The translations under genes and the position numbers were made by a program. A DNA stretch of 64,000 nucleotides, taken from positions 10,594,370 through 10,658,369 of the forward strand of contig CAXIPT010000001.1 of NCBI GenBank assembly GCA_964030475.1, given 5' to 3'. The notes beneath the pieces are model-generated. The model did not search any database, was not told the origin of the DNA, and saw only the letters and a program-made list of their open reading frames with translations. Below are positions 43,730 through 56,485 of this stretch, one piece after another; the stretch's first letter is position 1, and each line of letters opens with the position of its first letter. The DNA is from Tethya wilhelma (taxonomy: Eukaryota; Porifera; Demospongiae; Tethyida; Tethyidae).

Positions 43730-44080
43730 CCCAGTACGGTAGTACTGGGTACACAGGAATGGCACAGATGGCCCATTAGCGCAATACAAATATTCACGCG
43801 AATAACTCTGCAAAAACTGAGCGCTTAGCACTAAAAGGCTTCTTAAGCTACTATTTAGCTCTTTCTCTTTCTAATGAGCCCAAAAACATGGCCTAAAACC
43901 ATCTCTAAAGTAACAAACACACATATGTCAAACCTCCAATTTTCTCCATCTTCTTCTTCTTCTTCTATCCTGGCTCAACTTTTCTCAGAGACTATTCACT
44001 TTTAGAAGCTGATTCTTGAACGAATCAACTTGGTTTCTTCCGGGACAGTCGCTTTTGCCATTGAGTGTAGAAATTAATGG
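43730..44080 (+). repeat. Dispersed repeat shared with 57075-57550
   Basis: Shared landmarks are AGTACTGG(G/T)TACACAGGAATGG, CTCTTTCT and AGAAGCTGATT(C/T)TTGAAC. The copy at 57 kb is split by a MITE. Class unknown. Confidence 0.65.
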
Positions 44081-44496
44081 CGGCCATATGGAGGAGGCGC
44101 TTTTTGCCTTGTATCTAGAGGCGCTAAAAACTGAATTCATTAGCTTCTGGAAAATTTGTATTGACGACCCTTTCCACACACAAAAGTGTGCGATATTTGG
44201 AATTAAATGTTGCCTGGAACTATTTTGTGATACCTGCTCTTCTTAAGAGATGAATCAGGACTTTTATTATCTTAACATATAGAAAGGCAAGTAAATCTGA
44301 TGATACAGTTCCTGCCTCCAACTGACTGAGATGTGGAGATGTGTGTTTCACTTCAGTATCAAGCAGGCTACACAACTTACCAGCTTACTTAGCAGCCCGC
44401 CGTTCAGTAATCTGGCTTGCCAGACTACTAGCTCAGTAGCTAGCTACACATACCAACTCAAATGTGATTTGTAAAATTACGGGAAAATGAGAACAA

Positions 44497-44743
44497 ACAA
44501 GTAAAAAAAAACATTGGAAATGTAATGAGACACAGGAATATGGGGCTAAATCGTAAAAAGAACGCAAACAAGACGGAATGGCTGTTAGAGTGTGTAAAAT
44601 GAGAGACTCAATAAGGAGATTGCTAAATACAGCCTGTACAGGAAGAATTTCAGATACACACTCTAACAGCCATTCCATCTTGTTTGCATTCTTTTTACGA
44701 TTTAGCCCCATTCGTGTGTCTCACCAATGTTTTTTTTACTTGT
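44497..44743. mobile_element. Complete MITE with about 100-bp TIRs
   Basis: ACAAGTAAAAAAAAACATTGG ... AAATCGTAAAAAGAACGCAA at left pairs with the inverted series at right, ending CCAATGTTTTTTTTACTTGT. It is the same family as 42220-42441 and 20688-20772. No coding frame. Confidence 0.88.
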
Positions 44744-44827
44744 GAAATAGAAATATACATAGTATTTTTTAATTAGAGTATGTAAATGTAATTAATTTTG
44801 TCACATGACCTGTTGTTTTTGCATAAT

Positions 44828-45692
44828 TAACTTCTCATGAATAATTAATTAGGCAGATGGTTTCTACCATTGCTATGGCAACCAACTTTTCTCACTGAAA
44901 TCGTCTCATGACTGGTTTTTGTGCAAAACATGGCTAGAAATGTAGTAGAATATGAATTATTGATGAGCCTACATGCATCAGGCAGCTGCTCAGTAGCTAA
45001 GTACTAAAAGTGATACTGAATGCATTTTAGTCTTTAGATTGTAAGCTAACAAGACACTCTAGAAAAATTTGCGCCCTAAATACTATTAATTCAACCTTTT
45101 GGGTAACTTATAGCAAGCTTTTCAAGTCCAGGAGGCTGACGGTTTCTCGGCCAAATGGCCAAATGTCGAGCATATCAAAAACGCGATCACACAGTATTGC
45201 TTCTGTACTTTAGAACAGGAAGTACCTATATCTTTTTATCCAGCATTTCGATTTTTCACTAGTTTTGCAAATTTGCGCCCTAAATTATTAAACAGCAAGA
45301 GTTGAACTTATGACTTCCTCAATCAATGGACCTTGAACTCTGGCACCCGTTCCGCCAAACTGAGCTAAAGTGAGTGAAGTTTTGCTTGCTCTGCAATTTA
45401 ATACAAAATTTTGCATATTAAATTAGGCTTGTACTTTTTATGTAGCACAGCTGCATGTCACTGTTAGTACTACAATTTCTAGCCATGAACTGCAGCTGCA
45501 TAAAATTACGTCTCATTTTCTAAATAAAGCACATCAGCCGAAGACACTTTATTGGCTCTATCTCGACCACGATAAACACTATAACCAAAAACCGGCCAGA
45601 TCAGGATACCACACAGTTTGTGACAAAATTTGGTTGCCATGGCAACCTTAAAAACTGTCTGCATTATTAATTATTCCTGAGAAATTGAAAAT
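44828..45692. repeat. Element with about 70-bp inverted arms
   Basis: 44828-44900 (AATAATTAATTAGGCAGATG ... GCTATGGCAACC) is inverted at 45618-45692 (GGTTGCCATGGCAACC ... AATTATTCCTGAG). A third arm is at 53140-53200. Inside are two copies of AATTTGCGCCCTAAAT (about 45066 and 45272) and a tRNA-like segment. Confidence 0.65.
45297..45370 (-). repeat. tRNA-like segment (possible SINE head)
   Basis: On the minus strand TAGCTCAGTTTGG fits a polymerase III A box, and GTTCAACTC, about 55 bases on, fits a B box. GGTGCCAGAG lies in the anticodon-arm position. Pairing is too poor for a functional tRNA, so I read it as a tRNA-derived SINE remnant. Confidence 0.45.
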
Positions 45693-47597
45693 TTCAAATT
45701 TCAATTTCAAATTATTAGTAAAGTATTAGTCACGTTACCTGCAGATTTTATGAGCATGTTTGGAGTAAGTGTGTAAATCTATACATGTGTTTTCACACTG
45801 GTATTACCCATAGTTTAGTAGATATAACTAATTTTACCACTTAATTAGCTGGACCCAGTCCTTAACTGTCCTGAGTATCACTTGCATCAAGTACAGCTTG
45901 TCGACCCATAGAAATCAGTTGATCCGACAGATGTTTTAGATCATCTTGTACGCCATGTTACAAGGAATTCATCTAATAAACTAAGCTGAGTCAATCCATT
46001 CCACCATACATATACATCCATCATTGCAAATCATGTGGTGTGTAACTCTGTTCAGATAATCTAGATCTGGGTAGATTGTACTTGTCTGCTTTCCTTATGC
46101 AGGACTCCAGCATAGTGAATACATTCATTAGAATATTCACTGTTGACTGGTTTTTACTCAAGATCGACGCATCTATAATGCTGACAACATGGGCACCCAA
46201 ATCTAGAAAGAATTTCTTTTTTCTTGTAGGGTGTCAATGAAGATAGTCATATATTTTTCTCCCAGAAATCCACATCACAAATTGACTCATGGCACTATCA
46301 GATTCTGAACATTTATGGTGAACAGTTTGGTCACTCTGTTCCTGTGGTACCTTGTAACAAGATATCAAAGAGCTATAGTAATAATTTTAATCTTTTCTGT
46401 AACTTATGTGAATTATAGTCTTACATGTTCAATGACATTAATTCCATCTTCTTCAAATTGTACTTGCTTTTCAACCATGCAATTCCACATCACTGTCAAC
46501 ATCACTCATTCCGTATCACTACTACTAGAAACATCCACTGCTTCAGCCATAATGACAAACTTCACAAGAATCCAGGAAGAACAGTTGTTAAGTATTGTTG
46601 CTATATACAAATTCAAAAGACCCTCGTGCATAGCGTACAGAGTTTAGTAAATTTTCCGCCATACCCACCAGAACGGTGTTTGCAGAGCATGAATTTTTGG
46701 TATACGGAGGTGTTTCCAATCCACGTGAAGTGTTATATATTATCTATGGTACAATGAAGGTATTCCAGGACAGGTCATAAAAGTATTGAAGCAATATGAG
46801 TTTACGAAAGATCAAGCAAAGCACAACAACAGAATGCTAGTGAGGCACTTTCTTGCAATTCAAAATCACAACATTTGGGTATGCTCACAAATGTTGTTAA
46901 TACCATGAATTGTGTTTCATTTTCAACAATGCCTCAGTGGAATTTGTCTTTTCTCCACAATTCTCATTTCAGTGAACATGTACAATGGTACAGTTTTGCA
47001 ACAGGCTAAAACTTATGCATATGATGTATCAAAGAGTCATAGATTGATCATACATATACCTTGAGACTACGTAAGCAACTCAAGGATACAAAGGAGATAA
47101 AACTTTACTTACAATAGCATAAACAAAGAATATCTAATCAGCAACGTCGAGAGTGGCACAATGCCATCAAATATGTGATAGTTTTTTATTCTTTCGGTCT
47201 CTTTGGTAGCAAATACAACTGTCTTCTCAAGAACATGTTAAGACTCATGGAAAGCCACACTTATAATTTGAATTGTTGCATAGCAAGGCCTTCCACAATA
47301 TCAAAGCCATGAGAGAATCTCAACATAAGAGTCCACTTTTATGAGTGAGGTCTCAGTCGGAGATGCTTCCAGGATATAGTTGAGAGGTAAATGTGACAAC
47401 TCTAGATCCTTAGGAGCTCATAGTGCAAGTTACTTTAATTATACATGTATCCCACTTGCCATAGTCCTAGTACAGTAACAGCTGGGGTTAAACTAGGATA
47501 TTTTCCCTATCTCAGGGCTACAAGGGAAAATATGAGTCATATTTTCCCTCCCCTAGGCTATTATTGTAGTACGAATGCAGCTTTACTCAACAACGTT
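45693..47597. other. Spacer
   Basis: Frames at 46315-46757 overlap in two registers and show no domain. I see no supported gene. Confidence 0.4.
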
Positions 47598-47680
47598 AAC
47601 TGGAACTAATTTGCATATTGTTTCTATCTAATTTGCATATTGTTTCTAAGATGACTGGCTAATTTGAATGTTGTTTCCAA
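47598..47680 (+). repeat. Short tandem repeat of CTAATTTG(C/A)AT(A/G)TTGTTTC
   Basis: Three diverging units of about 21-30 bp. Confidence 0.7.
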
Positions 47681-49688
47681 GAGAAAGAAAATTATACAAG
47701 CTACAATGTAACATTGCAGCAATACTGTATTGTGCATACAGTAAATAAATTACTGCTCAGTCATGGGTAACGAGTAAGTTGGGTTTGGAAAAGCAATTAA
47801 ATTGAACCTTGAACCCGTTAAAACATGCAAGAAGACTGACTGAAAAAAGATGAAGCAATGCCAGGTTTTAGCATCTGCCACTTCTGTAAGAGAGTTTAGT
47901 ACTTTCTGTTGATTGTTTAGGCTTAGTTATTAATTGTTCAAAGTAATGGCAGTATACTTTAAACGAATCCGCAATACAGCAGCTTTCTCTGACCAGTTCT
48001 GGCCAATTGCCCAAGCTCATATACTACACCATTCCCACCTGTGCTGCTCTCTCTCCTACTCCTGCAAGCCCGATTGGACAGACGCAAATTGGGCAGGTCT
48101 GTTTAGTTCTACGTGAAACAGTCTCCAAATTGACTCTAAGTGCTTTACCACTGGTTGTTCCAAATATGTGCTTGTATCCCAGATCTTATAATTATGTGAA
48201 AGCTTATTATGTCATTATTTTGCTTCTTAACTGCCTGATCACGGCCTGGCCCACCAGGCAATAAAGAGTTGCCTCTCAGCAGTCTAGTTACACCAAATTC
48301 AGCATGAACTTGGTGATCGTACCATCAAGGACATGGTGGCTCTCGAACAGAACCAGTGAGAGCAAGGACTCACACCAGGAACGGTCGGCTCCAAATCGCT
48401 TGATCCATCCTATGTAGGATATGTAAATCCTAGCCCTAAGAGTAGACAAATACAATATGGTCTTGCTATGGGTAGTGTAAACAGTGGCTTGCCAGGAAAC
48501 TGATGCAGGGCCTTCTACTAGCTAGACACCTGCCTTTCCAGGATGTAGTAGTAGGTTTACTAGAGGCTTCCTCCATCATGAAGATCCATCCAAGACAGAT
48601 CCATTCAGGGACATGGATTTGCAAGTGTATCTCAACTACTGCAATGTTCTGATGGGAGATCAAGAACAAATATCAGTTGTGTATCATAATTTTAATTAAC
48701 ATAATTGTATGTCATAGTGTTATGTGCACATGCATAAATCAAATTTTTTCATCATAGTCAAGTAGTAATCTTTCTTTTTGCCAGTTGGGCTGGATCAAAA
48801 AGAGGTGTAGCTGATATGACATAATGCTCAGTAGCATACTAGCCTAAAATATAGGGTAATATAGCAAGCTCATGTTATTTCAGCTTGACCATGCTTGCCC
48901 TCCTCTAGATCTGGTCATTCTGCCAAATAACCAATACATATTGGTTTGCTAGAACCAACCCGAAGCTATATTAAAAACAGGTTAACATCTGAGGGAGCAA
49001 GTGCAGAACTGGCAAACCAGTATAAGTGGAGCTGGATTGGTCAGATGCAGGCACTAGCGAAAGTTTGGGTCAAGCTAAAATACCTCTACCCCCGGCCTTG
49101 CATTAGAATTGGTCAACTGGGGGATGGCAAGAAAATTTTAACTGGTCCAAATTTTCATGGTATTAGTCATTTTAGCAAATCAGTTTTTAATATTCAAATT
49201 TTTGCTGAACGTTGATCATGACAGCTGGAAGTATTACTACAAGTGCATGTGTTTAAAATTTTGCAGTTATTTTTTTGAAATCAGATCATGACTGCAAAAA
49301 TCCCGAAAATTTGAAAATTCCCGCTATACTGCAAGGTACAAGCAGACTTCTCCATTGAGGCAAGCTTTGCAGCTCCCCAATGTGATCTTGCTGGCTAATT
49401 AAGGCTAAATTTATTATTAACAGATATAAATATTGTCAATTTCTTCTTGATGTCCATTTAGCAGGTACAAATTATAACTAAATTTGTTATCCTACATTGA
49501 TATTATTAATTTTTTCTCAATACACATAATTTGTACCATAGTTAGATCACACTTCAAAGGTACCACCTATCGCATGTACACTAGCTACCCACCAGTAGTA
49601 ACTCTATAGTAAGCCAGGGTACAAGTGGTTGTACACTATGGTACATCAGCTGAGTTTATATAGTGACCACTATGGTACAAGTCATGTA
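47681..49688. other. Spacer with weak coding-like stretch
   Basis: Around 48360-48500 the + strand is open and reads QGLTPGTVGSKSLDPSYVGY, which looks protein-like, but no family or exon partners are recognised. GAAAATTCCCGCTATACTG at 49310-49330 is an end of the MITE described at 40865. Confidence 0.3.
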
Positions 49689-49802
49689 TACTATGAGTAT
49701 CTAGTGTGTATGGTTTTGTACTCTTTTGTGCTGTTGTATGTCTTCCCTCGGGCTGCGCCTGTGGTAACAGCCAACTACCATACACACTAGATACTCATAG
49801 TA
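49689..49802. repeat. Perfect 26-bp inverted repeat
   Basis: 49689-49714 (TACTATGAGTATCTAGTGTG...) is perfectly complementary to 49777-49802, with a 62-bp spacer containing CCTCGGGCTGCGCCTG. It could be a small foldback element. Confidence 0.9.
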
Positions 49803-49849
49803 TGTTCAGCTTCAGTCACTGACGGTAGATATCTTCAAATGGATTCCTG

Positions 49850-50470
49850 GCAGAAAGTTAGTTAATATTAAGCCACAAAAAAGGCCTAGAATTCCAGATT
49901 TCTCCCAGCCATTCACTACTATATCACGTCCTTCAGCAGTAGAGAAAATGTTGACAAGCCACTATGCATGTAAAAAGGCTTCACAACTGTTGAGAGGTTT
50001 TGCTGCATCTATATATTAAGAAACAGAATTCTTTTTTCGTCAAATTCTTTGCTGCTCTGAAGAAATGGGTCATATTTGCTGGCACAGAAACTATTCTCTA
50101 GACAAAGATTGTAATTTAGACTTAATGTTGTTGGTCATTTGGCCTTTACCCAAATGACTAGTGCTTTGTGTTTGTCTGACAAGTTGAGCTTTTTTTAGTT
50201 TTAAACCACATAAGGGTTGATTATCTCATCAATAGCTTCAAAGTTTCCTCCTCATTAGACTGGGGTTTTGATTTACACTGAAATTCTTTGGAAAAACAGA
50301 TTTGCAGGGTTGAGATGCTTTTTTCTTCCCAGAATATGTTATCTGCATGGGTAGGAATGTTCTTGCTGCTCGAGTAAACAGAGATGGTGAGAGTGATGTT
50401 TCTCTTGTCAATCAATCCTTGAATAGGGATTGACTTGGACCCTTTTGCAGTCATAATTGTCTGTTTTCCA
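49850..50470 (-). pseudogene. pogo/Jerky-like DDE_1 transposase relic
   Basis: Minus strand 50450-50221 reads QTIMTAKGSKSIPIQGLIDK, RNITLTISVYSSSKNIPTHA, then FSKEFQCKSKPQSNEEETLK. It follows the pattern KGSk-vPi-G--DKR-IT ... HWSNEeT of sponge and cnidarian pogo-like transposases. Further on, near 49890, VIVNGWEKSGILG resembles their C-terminal helix. There are many stops between, so it is a decayed fragment. Confidence 0.5.
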
Positions 50471-50487
50471 ACTGATACATACATACA

Positions 50488-50503
50488 GGGGGGGGGGGGG
50501 GGN
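50488..50503 (+). repeat. Poly-G tract ending in an N
   Basis: About 14 G followed by an N at 50503. Probably an assembly join or a sequencing problem. Confidence 0.9.
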
Positions 50504-51204
50504 GCACATCACTTAGGAAATCAAGTTGACATTCGTCATAGATTCCCTTGGAACTGGAGGTTGTTCCAAGTAGCCTATTTGCCTATGAATAAACTGAACC
50601 CAACTTCTAGACATATCAAAGTATTGTGCTTGGGAAGGATTGGCTTTGTATCAAAGCCAGAGCTACATCACGTACCACATGATGTTCAATACACTACCTT
50701 TGATCTGAACAGCTTTCAAGAAAGTGATTAATTTTTGATCAAGCTCAAGTATATTTTAGAGGTGGCAATACAGATAACTCATTCACACATGGAACTTATT
50801 GTCTTTCTTCCTTGACTCTTTTGATTGACTGGTACTTTCTCTATGCCTGGTGTATTTATCAAGGAATTCATTCCAGCTCTATGCCGACATGCGTACTTTT
50901 CAATTGTAGCTCTGTCTTTACAGTGTAAGTTGCGTTCTTGCCTTTGGCTATTCTAGGCCTCTTGGAGGGTTAGCAATGTCAGAAGTAGCTGTACAAAGGT
51001 CGTTGTGTTCTTCAATGTTGACCCAATGCATATACTGTAGTATAGGAGACTGTGGGGAATCCCTTGGCTTGAAGTAGCAAAAAGGTGTGATTTCCAAAGC
51101 GCTAGCTAGCTAAGCAGCAGCTACAACCATGTGGCCATGCACGTGAATACATAATTGGCTCCTCTCAGCCAATAGCCTTGTGTCTTTAAAAACACTGATG
51201 GCAT
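50504..51204. other. Spacer
   Basis: No gene recognised. Confidence 0.35.
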
Positions 51205-51500
51205 ATGCTCCACGTTAGAGGGCAGTCTGGACTCCATAAAAGTGACAATCTTTATGATCCATTTGCGATTGCTGCTAGGAAGCCCCTGCCTGATTCTTTG
51301 CTCACAGAGTCAACCATTGGTCACCTTCGGAAGGAAATTTCAAGGATTAGGAAGTATATCATGGCTTTTGCGACTGTGAAAGTCTTGGACATTCGTCATC
51401 GAAGATTCCTGTTAGTCCAGGGAGGCCTTGAAATCTCTGTTGAAGTGATTTCAAGGTCTCTCTGGACTAAAGCAGAGTTGCATGTCTGGTTTGCATACCG
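51205..51500 (+). pseudogene. HIRAN-like domain fragment
   Basis: SDNLYDPFAIAARKPLPDSL, then TIGHLRKEISRI and LLVQGGLEISVEV. It resembles the small HIRAN-type domain (N-YDP-A--V ... vGHlPr-iS ... QGGLEiP) found in many sponge and cnidarian genes of unknown role; HIRAN in helicases binds DNA 3' ends. Downstream the frame stays open to 51756 but loses similarity. There is no ATG context or partner exon, so it is probably a gene fragment. Confidence 0.45.
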
Positions 51501-51756
51501 GCAGTTGAAACCAATATGGAAGCCCTCTACCTTTATCTCAGCATATTTATCTGTCTTGGTGGGCTTCTTTCCATGCTTCCAGCCACTTAGCTCTTGTGGC
51601 ATAGGGGGTGTGAATTCGGGGTGTACCCATCATGTGCTTTTATATTGTCGCAGAGGCCAAGAATATAGGGAGGTATCAGGGTATGTCTCCATGCACTCTA
51701 ACGGCCCTTATATGTATATTGCTTTTTTTAATGAAGTCTTTATTGTTGGTTATTAA

Positions 51757-52338
51757 TTAGCTTCACAGCATGTATATTATATAGTTTGCTTCAGTAAGAG
51801 GTTGCAATTTCGCATTATGTATGCAACCTACACTGATAAAGATAGAGCTGCAATTGGGAAGTATGCATTATGTACATGCTGGTGGGAGTGGCTGCTAGAG
51901 ACCTCTGAATTCTTTGTCATATGGTCCTAGTTGGCCTTGATGTATTATAGGTATCACTTGCTGACAGCTCACACGAGAAGATGATTATAAATTCTAAGGT
52001 ATGACAGTGAACTATATAAAATTTAGACAATGTTTTGGAAGTTTCTACGTGATGAAGGCTGCTATATAGAATTCCGACCACAGCAAGGGTTCTATGAGTA
52101 TAGCCTGAGGGTTTCTAAAACACATAGAAATACTGGCTAACAAGTTTAGATACTACTAAGTAGCCAATGAAATTGAGGTTTGTCCCGGTTGTACTCATGA
52201 ATTTATTCATAGGTATCTAACTAGGTTAGTTGGACACCTATGCATAGGTATCTAAGTTTGCAGCTGTCCCTCTCAACTAGTACTTTACTCAAACCAAGTA
52301 GTGTCTAACATTTGCATACACCACAGCAAAGGGGGCAT
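51757..52338. other. Spacer
   Basis: Nothing recognised. Confidence 0.35.
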
Positions 52339-52469
52339 TTGTTACAACTGTTTGATGGGTTCATGATCATTATGTTCTGCATAAGAACAGCCTTCCTGCT
52401 AAAATGAAGCCATGCTGTATGCATGAATAACACTATAAAGGTCGTGAACCAGTCAAACAGTTGTAACAA
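52339..52469. repeat. Small inverted-repeat element
   Basis: TTGTTACAACTGTTTGA (52339-52355) is perfectly inverted at 52453-52469, and the similarity extends imperfectly inward (GGTTCATGA / TCGTGAACC). Foldback or MITE-like. Confidence 0.8.
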
Positions 52470-53286
52470 GGGCAGTTGGATACTCTCCCTAAGCTATTAT
52501 GTACACAGCTATAGCATTCTACATAAGTTATATCCACTAGGCCAGCTGGGTAACTCAACACTGAACAGGCCTAAGCAAAAGTCTTCCGTTCGGGCCATAA
52601 TCACTAGCAAGTGTCCTTGGCTATGCTCCTCAACCCATGTCCTGTTTTGGGCACTTGGACTTCAGATGGCTTCCAGCACATATCAGGCATGCATGACAAA
52701 TTAAAACAATCCCTATCATACTTATTTGAACTTGCACTGGCTCAGCCGCTGCAGCTTGACTGGGGGCAGGACTGAAGGCTGAGTCTCTGGTTCTCCCTCT
52801 TAATTAGTGATGTGCTCAAACAGTCAGCTGAGTCATGATCAAGTGACACGCACCACTTACACCACAATGAGCTTTTTGTGAAGGAGTATGTAGATACTTG
52901 GGTCTACGTTGGACCAGTCTGGACTTTGATGCTACCATGCATGGCCTGGTGAAATTTGGAATATCGGTGGTGAGCACCTCACCCAGGACTGGTGGTAGCT
53001 CATCAAAATCCTAAGCTAGGATCAGCTCCACCATATATTAGAATCCTGGCTGCTGCCAAAAAGACAGATGACAGCAGGCTCTGGTATGTAAGAGAGGACA
53101 CTGTGCCATCATAAGGCCCAGGTCACCAAATCAAACTTTAATAATTATAAATGTAGACTGTTGCCATGGTAACCAAATTATAATGACAAAATTATATTGA
53201 TTTTAAGGAAGGGATACGTCGTTGCAATGGAGAGATATCGCCATTAAGTTTTGTGCATAATTTTAGCATGGTTTAATGGAAGAGCT

Positions 53287-53335
<49 letters not shown>

Positions 53336-54304
53336 ATGTGTGTTTTGCCTAGCAACAATTGTCTGGGTTACTGGGTGGGTGGAGGCAGACGAGGTTAGCT
53401 ACTTCCTTGAAGCTAAACTAGCTGAGAATATAAAAGGCAATTGGAAGATCTGCCTGAAGGCACTGAGCAGTACCTAAAAGCATCTAGAACTGCCAACTCA
53501 GATTTTGATAATAGAAAAGCTAGCTGATTAATACATGCATGATCGATGCCCTGATCGAGTGGCCATGAGATCTAGAATAACTATTAACTGACAAAAGAGG
53601 ATCGATGGAGCCCTGCCGGAGCAGTAATAACAGTATATAACTGGCTAGGGGCAAAACTAAAGAGAATTAGTACTCTGTCAACAACCAATTAAGCCAAGCG
53701 TATTTTCTTTCACATATGTGCGAGCCTCATCCCTACATGCATAGCCTAGGCTCCCCTTTGACCCTACATTCACAGTGCAAGAGAGTGTAAGATCAAAGGA
53801 ATAACACGAGGCCAATTCTGATGTGCATGCAAGACTTCAATCATGTAGATCACTTGCTCATGTTCAAGCATCGCTCATTCCATGCTTGCATGCCACTAGC
53901 TATAGGTTAAAATGGTTTGTATTGTGTCTATGGGACATCTGGCCAATTTCTTACTAATTAAGAACAGCTACTTAAAATTAATATATGTACTGGTATATAT
54001 AATTCTACAAAATATTATATTAGTATATATTATAATCACAGATACAACGCAATATCAATACAGCTCTTTGTTCTGAACAAATTGGGTAATATTTTTTATG
54101 CATAATTAAGTTTAAAAATAACAGTACATGATCCAATGGTGTTATGTTGTGTTATAAATCAATAATTATTATTAAAGATATGGAACTGCATGAATAAAAC
54201 TATTATGTCATGGTGACAAAACATTAGTACAGTCATATTTTCATTACTTTATATTTGCGGATGAAGTCAGTTGATTTGGCAAAATTATGTCAATAAAAAT
54301 TGGC
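52470..54304. other. Spacer
   Basis: GT microsatellite at 53287-53336 and an arm of the 44828 repeat at about 53140-53200. No gene seen; 53900-54290 is very AT-rich and probably lies 3' of the next gene. Confidence 0.4.
53287..53336 (+). repeat. (GT)n microsatellite
   Basis: About 24 GT units. Confidence 0.95.
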
Positions 54305-55499
54305 TCAGCCAAACCTGCCATCCGTTGTCTGGGACTGGCCATCTTGTAGCACAGTCAAGTAAAGTGCAATCACAACTCCAGCAATTATGAAGCTGACTAC
54401 GATCCCAATGCAGCTCAGTCCATAAGACCACTTNGCAGCTTGCTGGTCAGGGTATGGTCCTGCCTGTGGAGGGTAAGCAGCTTGCTGGTCAGGGTATGGT
54501 GCTTGCTGCTGGGGGTAGGCCGGTTGCTGGGGATAAGGATCCTGTTGAGGCTGGGGAGAATAAGGAGCACCTGCTTCAGCTATATGATATATGGGAGGGG
54601 AAAGTGCTGTTAATATTGTAATAGTTCTTAGTGTATAGCATTGCCTTTTGGGAACACATACCTATGAATTGTTACAACTATGAATGACATTTGGGACTCA
54701 TATTTTATGGAACTTGGTCCAAAGTGACATTCCAAGAGCCAAAGTACAGTGTAATCATTGAACAGCACAATACTACTGGCAGTAAAACTTAACTTTCTAA
54801 ATTACAAGATTGTAGAGTGCAAACATCTAGTCACATGGATCCATACCATTGTGTCACAAAGAAAGTACCAGATACACACAGTACCCTCATTAAAGTACAG
54901 TGATTGATTACCATGGGAAAGCGAATGATAACATACATGTTTAAGACCTGTATTTGAATACTCATCTGACGTGCTGGTTTAGCCAAGAAAGCTAGTTAAC
55001 TGTGGCTCAACTAAAAAATGACTGACAGCCATCTATGATACAATCGATACCTAGTACCTATAGTTGTGCATTTCAAAGATTGTGGTGTACACTCACTATG
55101 CATTTCAGCCTGACTATTATAGCAAAATACTAGCTTTAAGTATATCTGAGAGTTTTGTAGTATGTACATTTGATGGTGATCAAAATTCCACTAGCCCAAA
55201 CATATTTTACACTACTTTGTACAGTATATCAAATATATCTGTGCCTTGTGTTGGTAGATCTAGACCTATGGGACATAATATTAATTTAGTCTGTGGATAA
55301 ACCCATAGATCAGCTTTTATGATAATATTAAAGCCTACATTATCTGATATAATTAAGTATTAAATTTGGCACATACAAAGAAGGTCGACAGAGATAGCAG
55401 AACAGTTGGAGAGTTTACAAAAGCATTTACACATATATACAAAACAGATCTTAGACACAAAACAGTACATCATGCTAGTTTACCTGATTTGTCTGCCAT
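54305..55499 (-). CDS. Small Pro/Tyr/Gln-rich single-pass membrane protein
   Basis: Join 55499-55484 (MADKS) and 54579-54305; 96 residues counting the N at 54434 as one base, which keeps the frame. Both splice sites are canonical (GTAAAC, ATAG). Residues 6-53 are a low-complexity PYPQQ/AYPPQ/PYPDQQ repeat region. Residues about 56-82 form a hydrophobic segment (SCIGIVVSFIIAGVVIALYL), and a short polar tail ends DGRFG. This layout, a proline-rich cytosolic arm plus a tail anchor, is seen in several small trafficking adaptors, but I cannot name a family. The DNA repeat AGCAGCTTGCTGGTCAGGG flanks the N, so the number of repeats may be under-assembled. Confidence 0.75.
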
Positions 55500-56485
55500 T
55501 ACTGTAGAATAAGCCCACTGCAATCACCCAATAGATCACGAAGAAAAATTACTCCAAGCGAGTCTGCTCTGAGAGACCACCAAAATTCTTCACAAATTTC
55601 CAGGGGTGTCCTGTCCACACCCATAAGACCACAGATCACACCAGTAATGACGCGCGATTATTAAAAAAAAATGCGTGCATTGCTGTGCTGTTCATATTGA
55701 TTCCTAAGCAGAGTTACTGAAGTATATTATATAATAATTATATACATCAAAAACAGCCACAAAAAACAACAAATACATGATTAACTTTGTAGCAACAGGT
55801 GTCAAGCATTTATCAACAATCACTGAAATAAAAATTCATGGTACATTCACTGTGGACTTCAAGTCGCTAACTGCATCACGCATATCTTCTTCCAATGCAT
55901 ATATTAAACCTGAAAGAATGAAAACAACAAATCATAATGTGGATTGCAGCCTGGGCTTGATAAGTTATGTTCATTTCAATTTTTTCTTTGCATGACGCTT
56001 CACGCAGATTGTGTGACTCAGAAAAGGCCCTATTTTGCGTTAAGTTTCTGCATTGCATTGCATCACCCACAGAGAGTGTGCAAGTGGTACTCGGGAAGAT
56101 AGTAATATAACCACCCTTGATATGTAACCACTTCGAGTCGTTTACTTTGGACCTAAAAGATTTTCATGTGTTACAGTACTTAAAAACCTCATAATTATTG
56201 GGTCCCAAATGACATGCAGCAGTATTGAGAACTCTTTAGAATCCATGCATAGTATACACATTGGTGTGCAACATTTATAAGGAATGTTGCAGATATTGAT
56301 TATCTGAAGGGTCGTTATGTAAGAGTTGCATGTAAGTAGTACAGCACTGAACCAAGCAGTGAGAAGTGGTCAGACCTACTGTCAATAAAGGCAAATTTTT
56401 GACACTTATATTCAAACTAAAAGGCTATAATATTAATCAGATGTTCTGAAGATATTGTAAGAAACCCCTGAGTTAAGACTGGCTT
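55500..56485. other. 5' flank of the small membrane-protein gene
   Basis: No gene recognised; the open frame at 55777-55995 has no domain. Confidence 0.4.

Noticed and set aside
45297..45370. Functional tRNA gene
   Set aside because: A and B boxes are present, but the arms do not pair well and the acceptor stem is not closed; more likely SINE-derived.
46315..46757. Two overlapping 110-codon frames
   Set aside because: They lie in different registers of AT-rich sequence and show no domain or splice sites.
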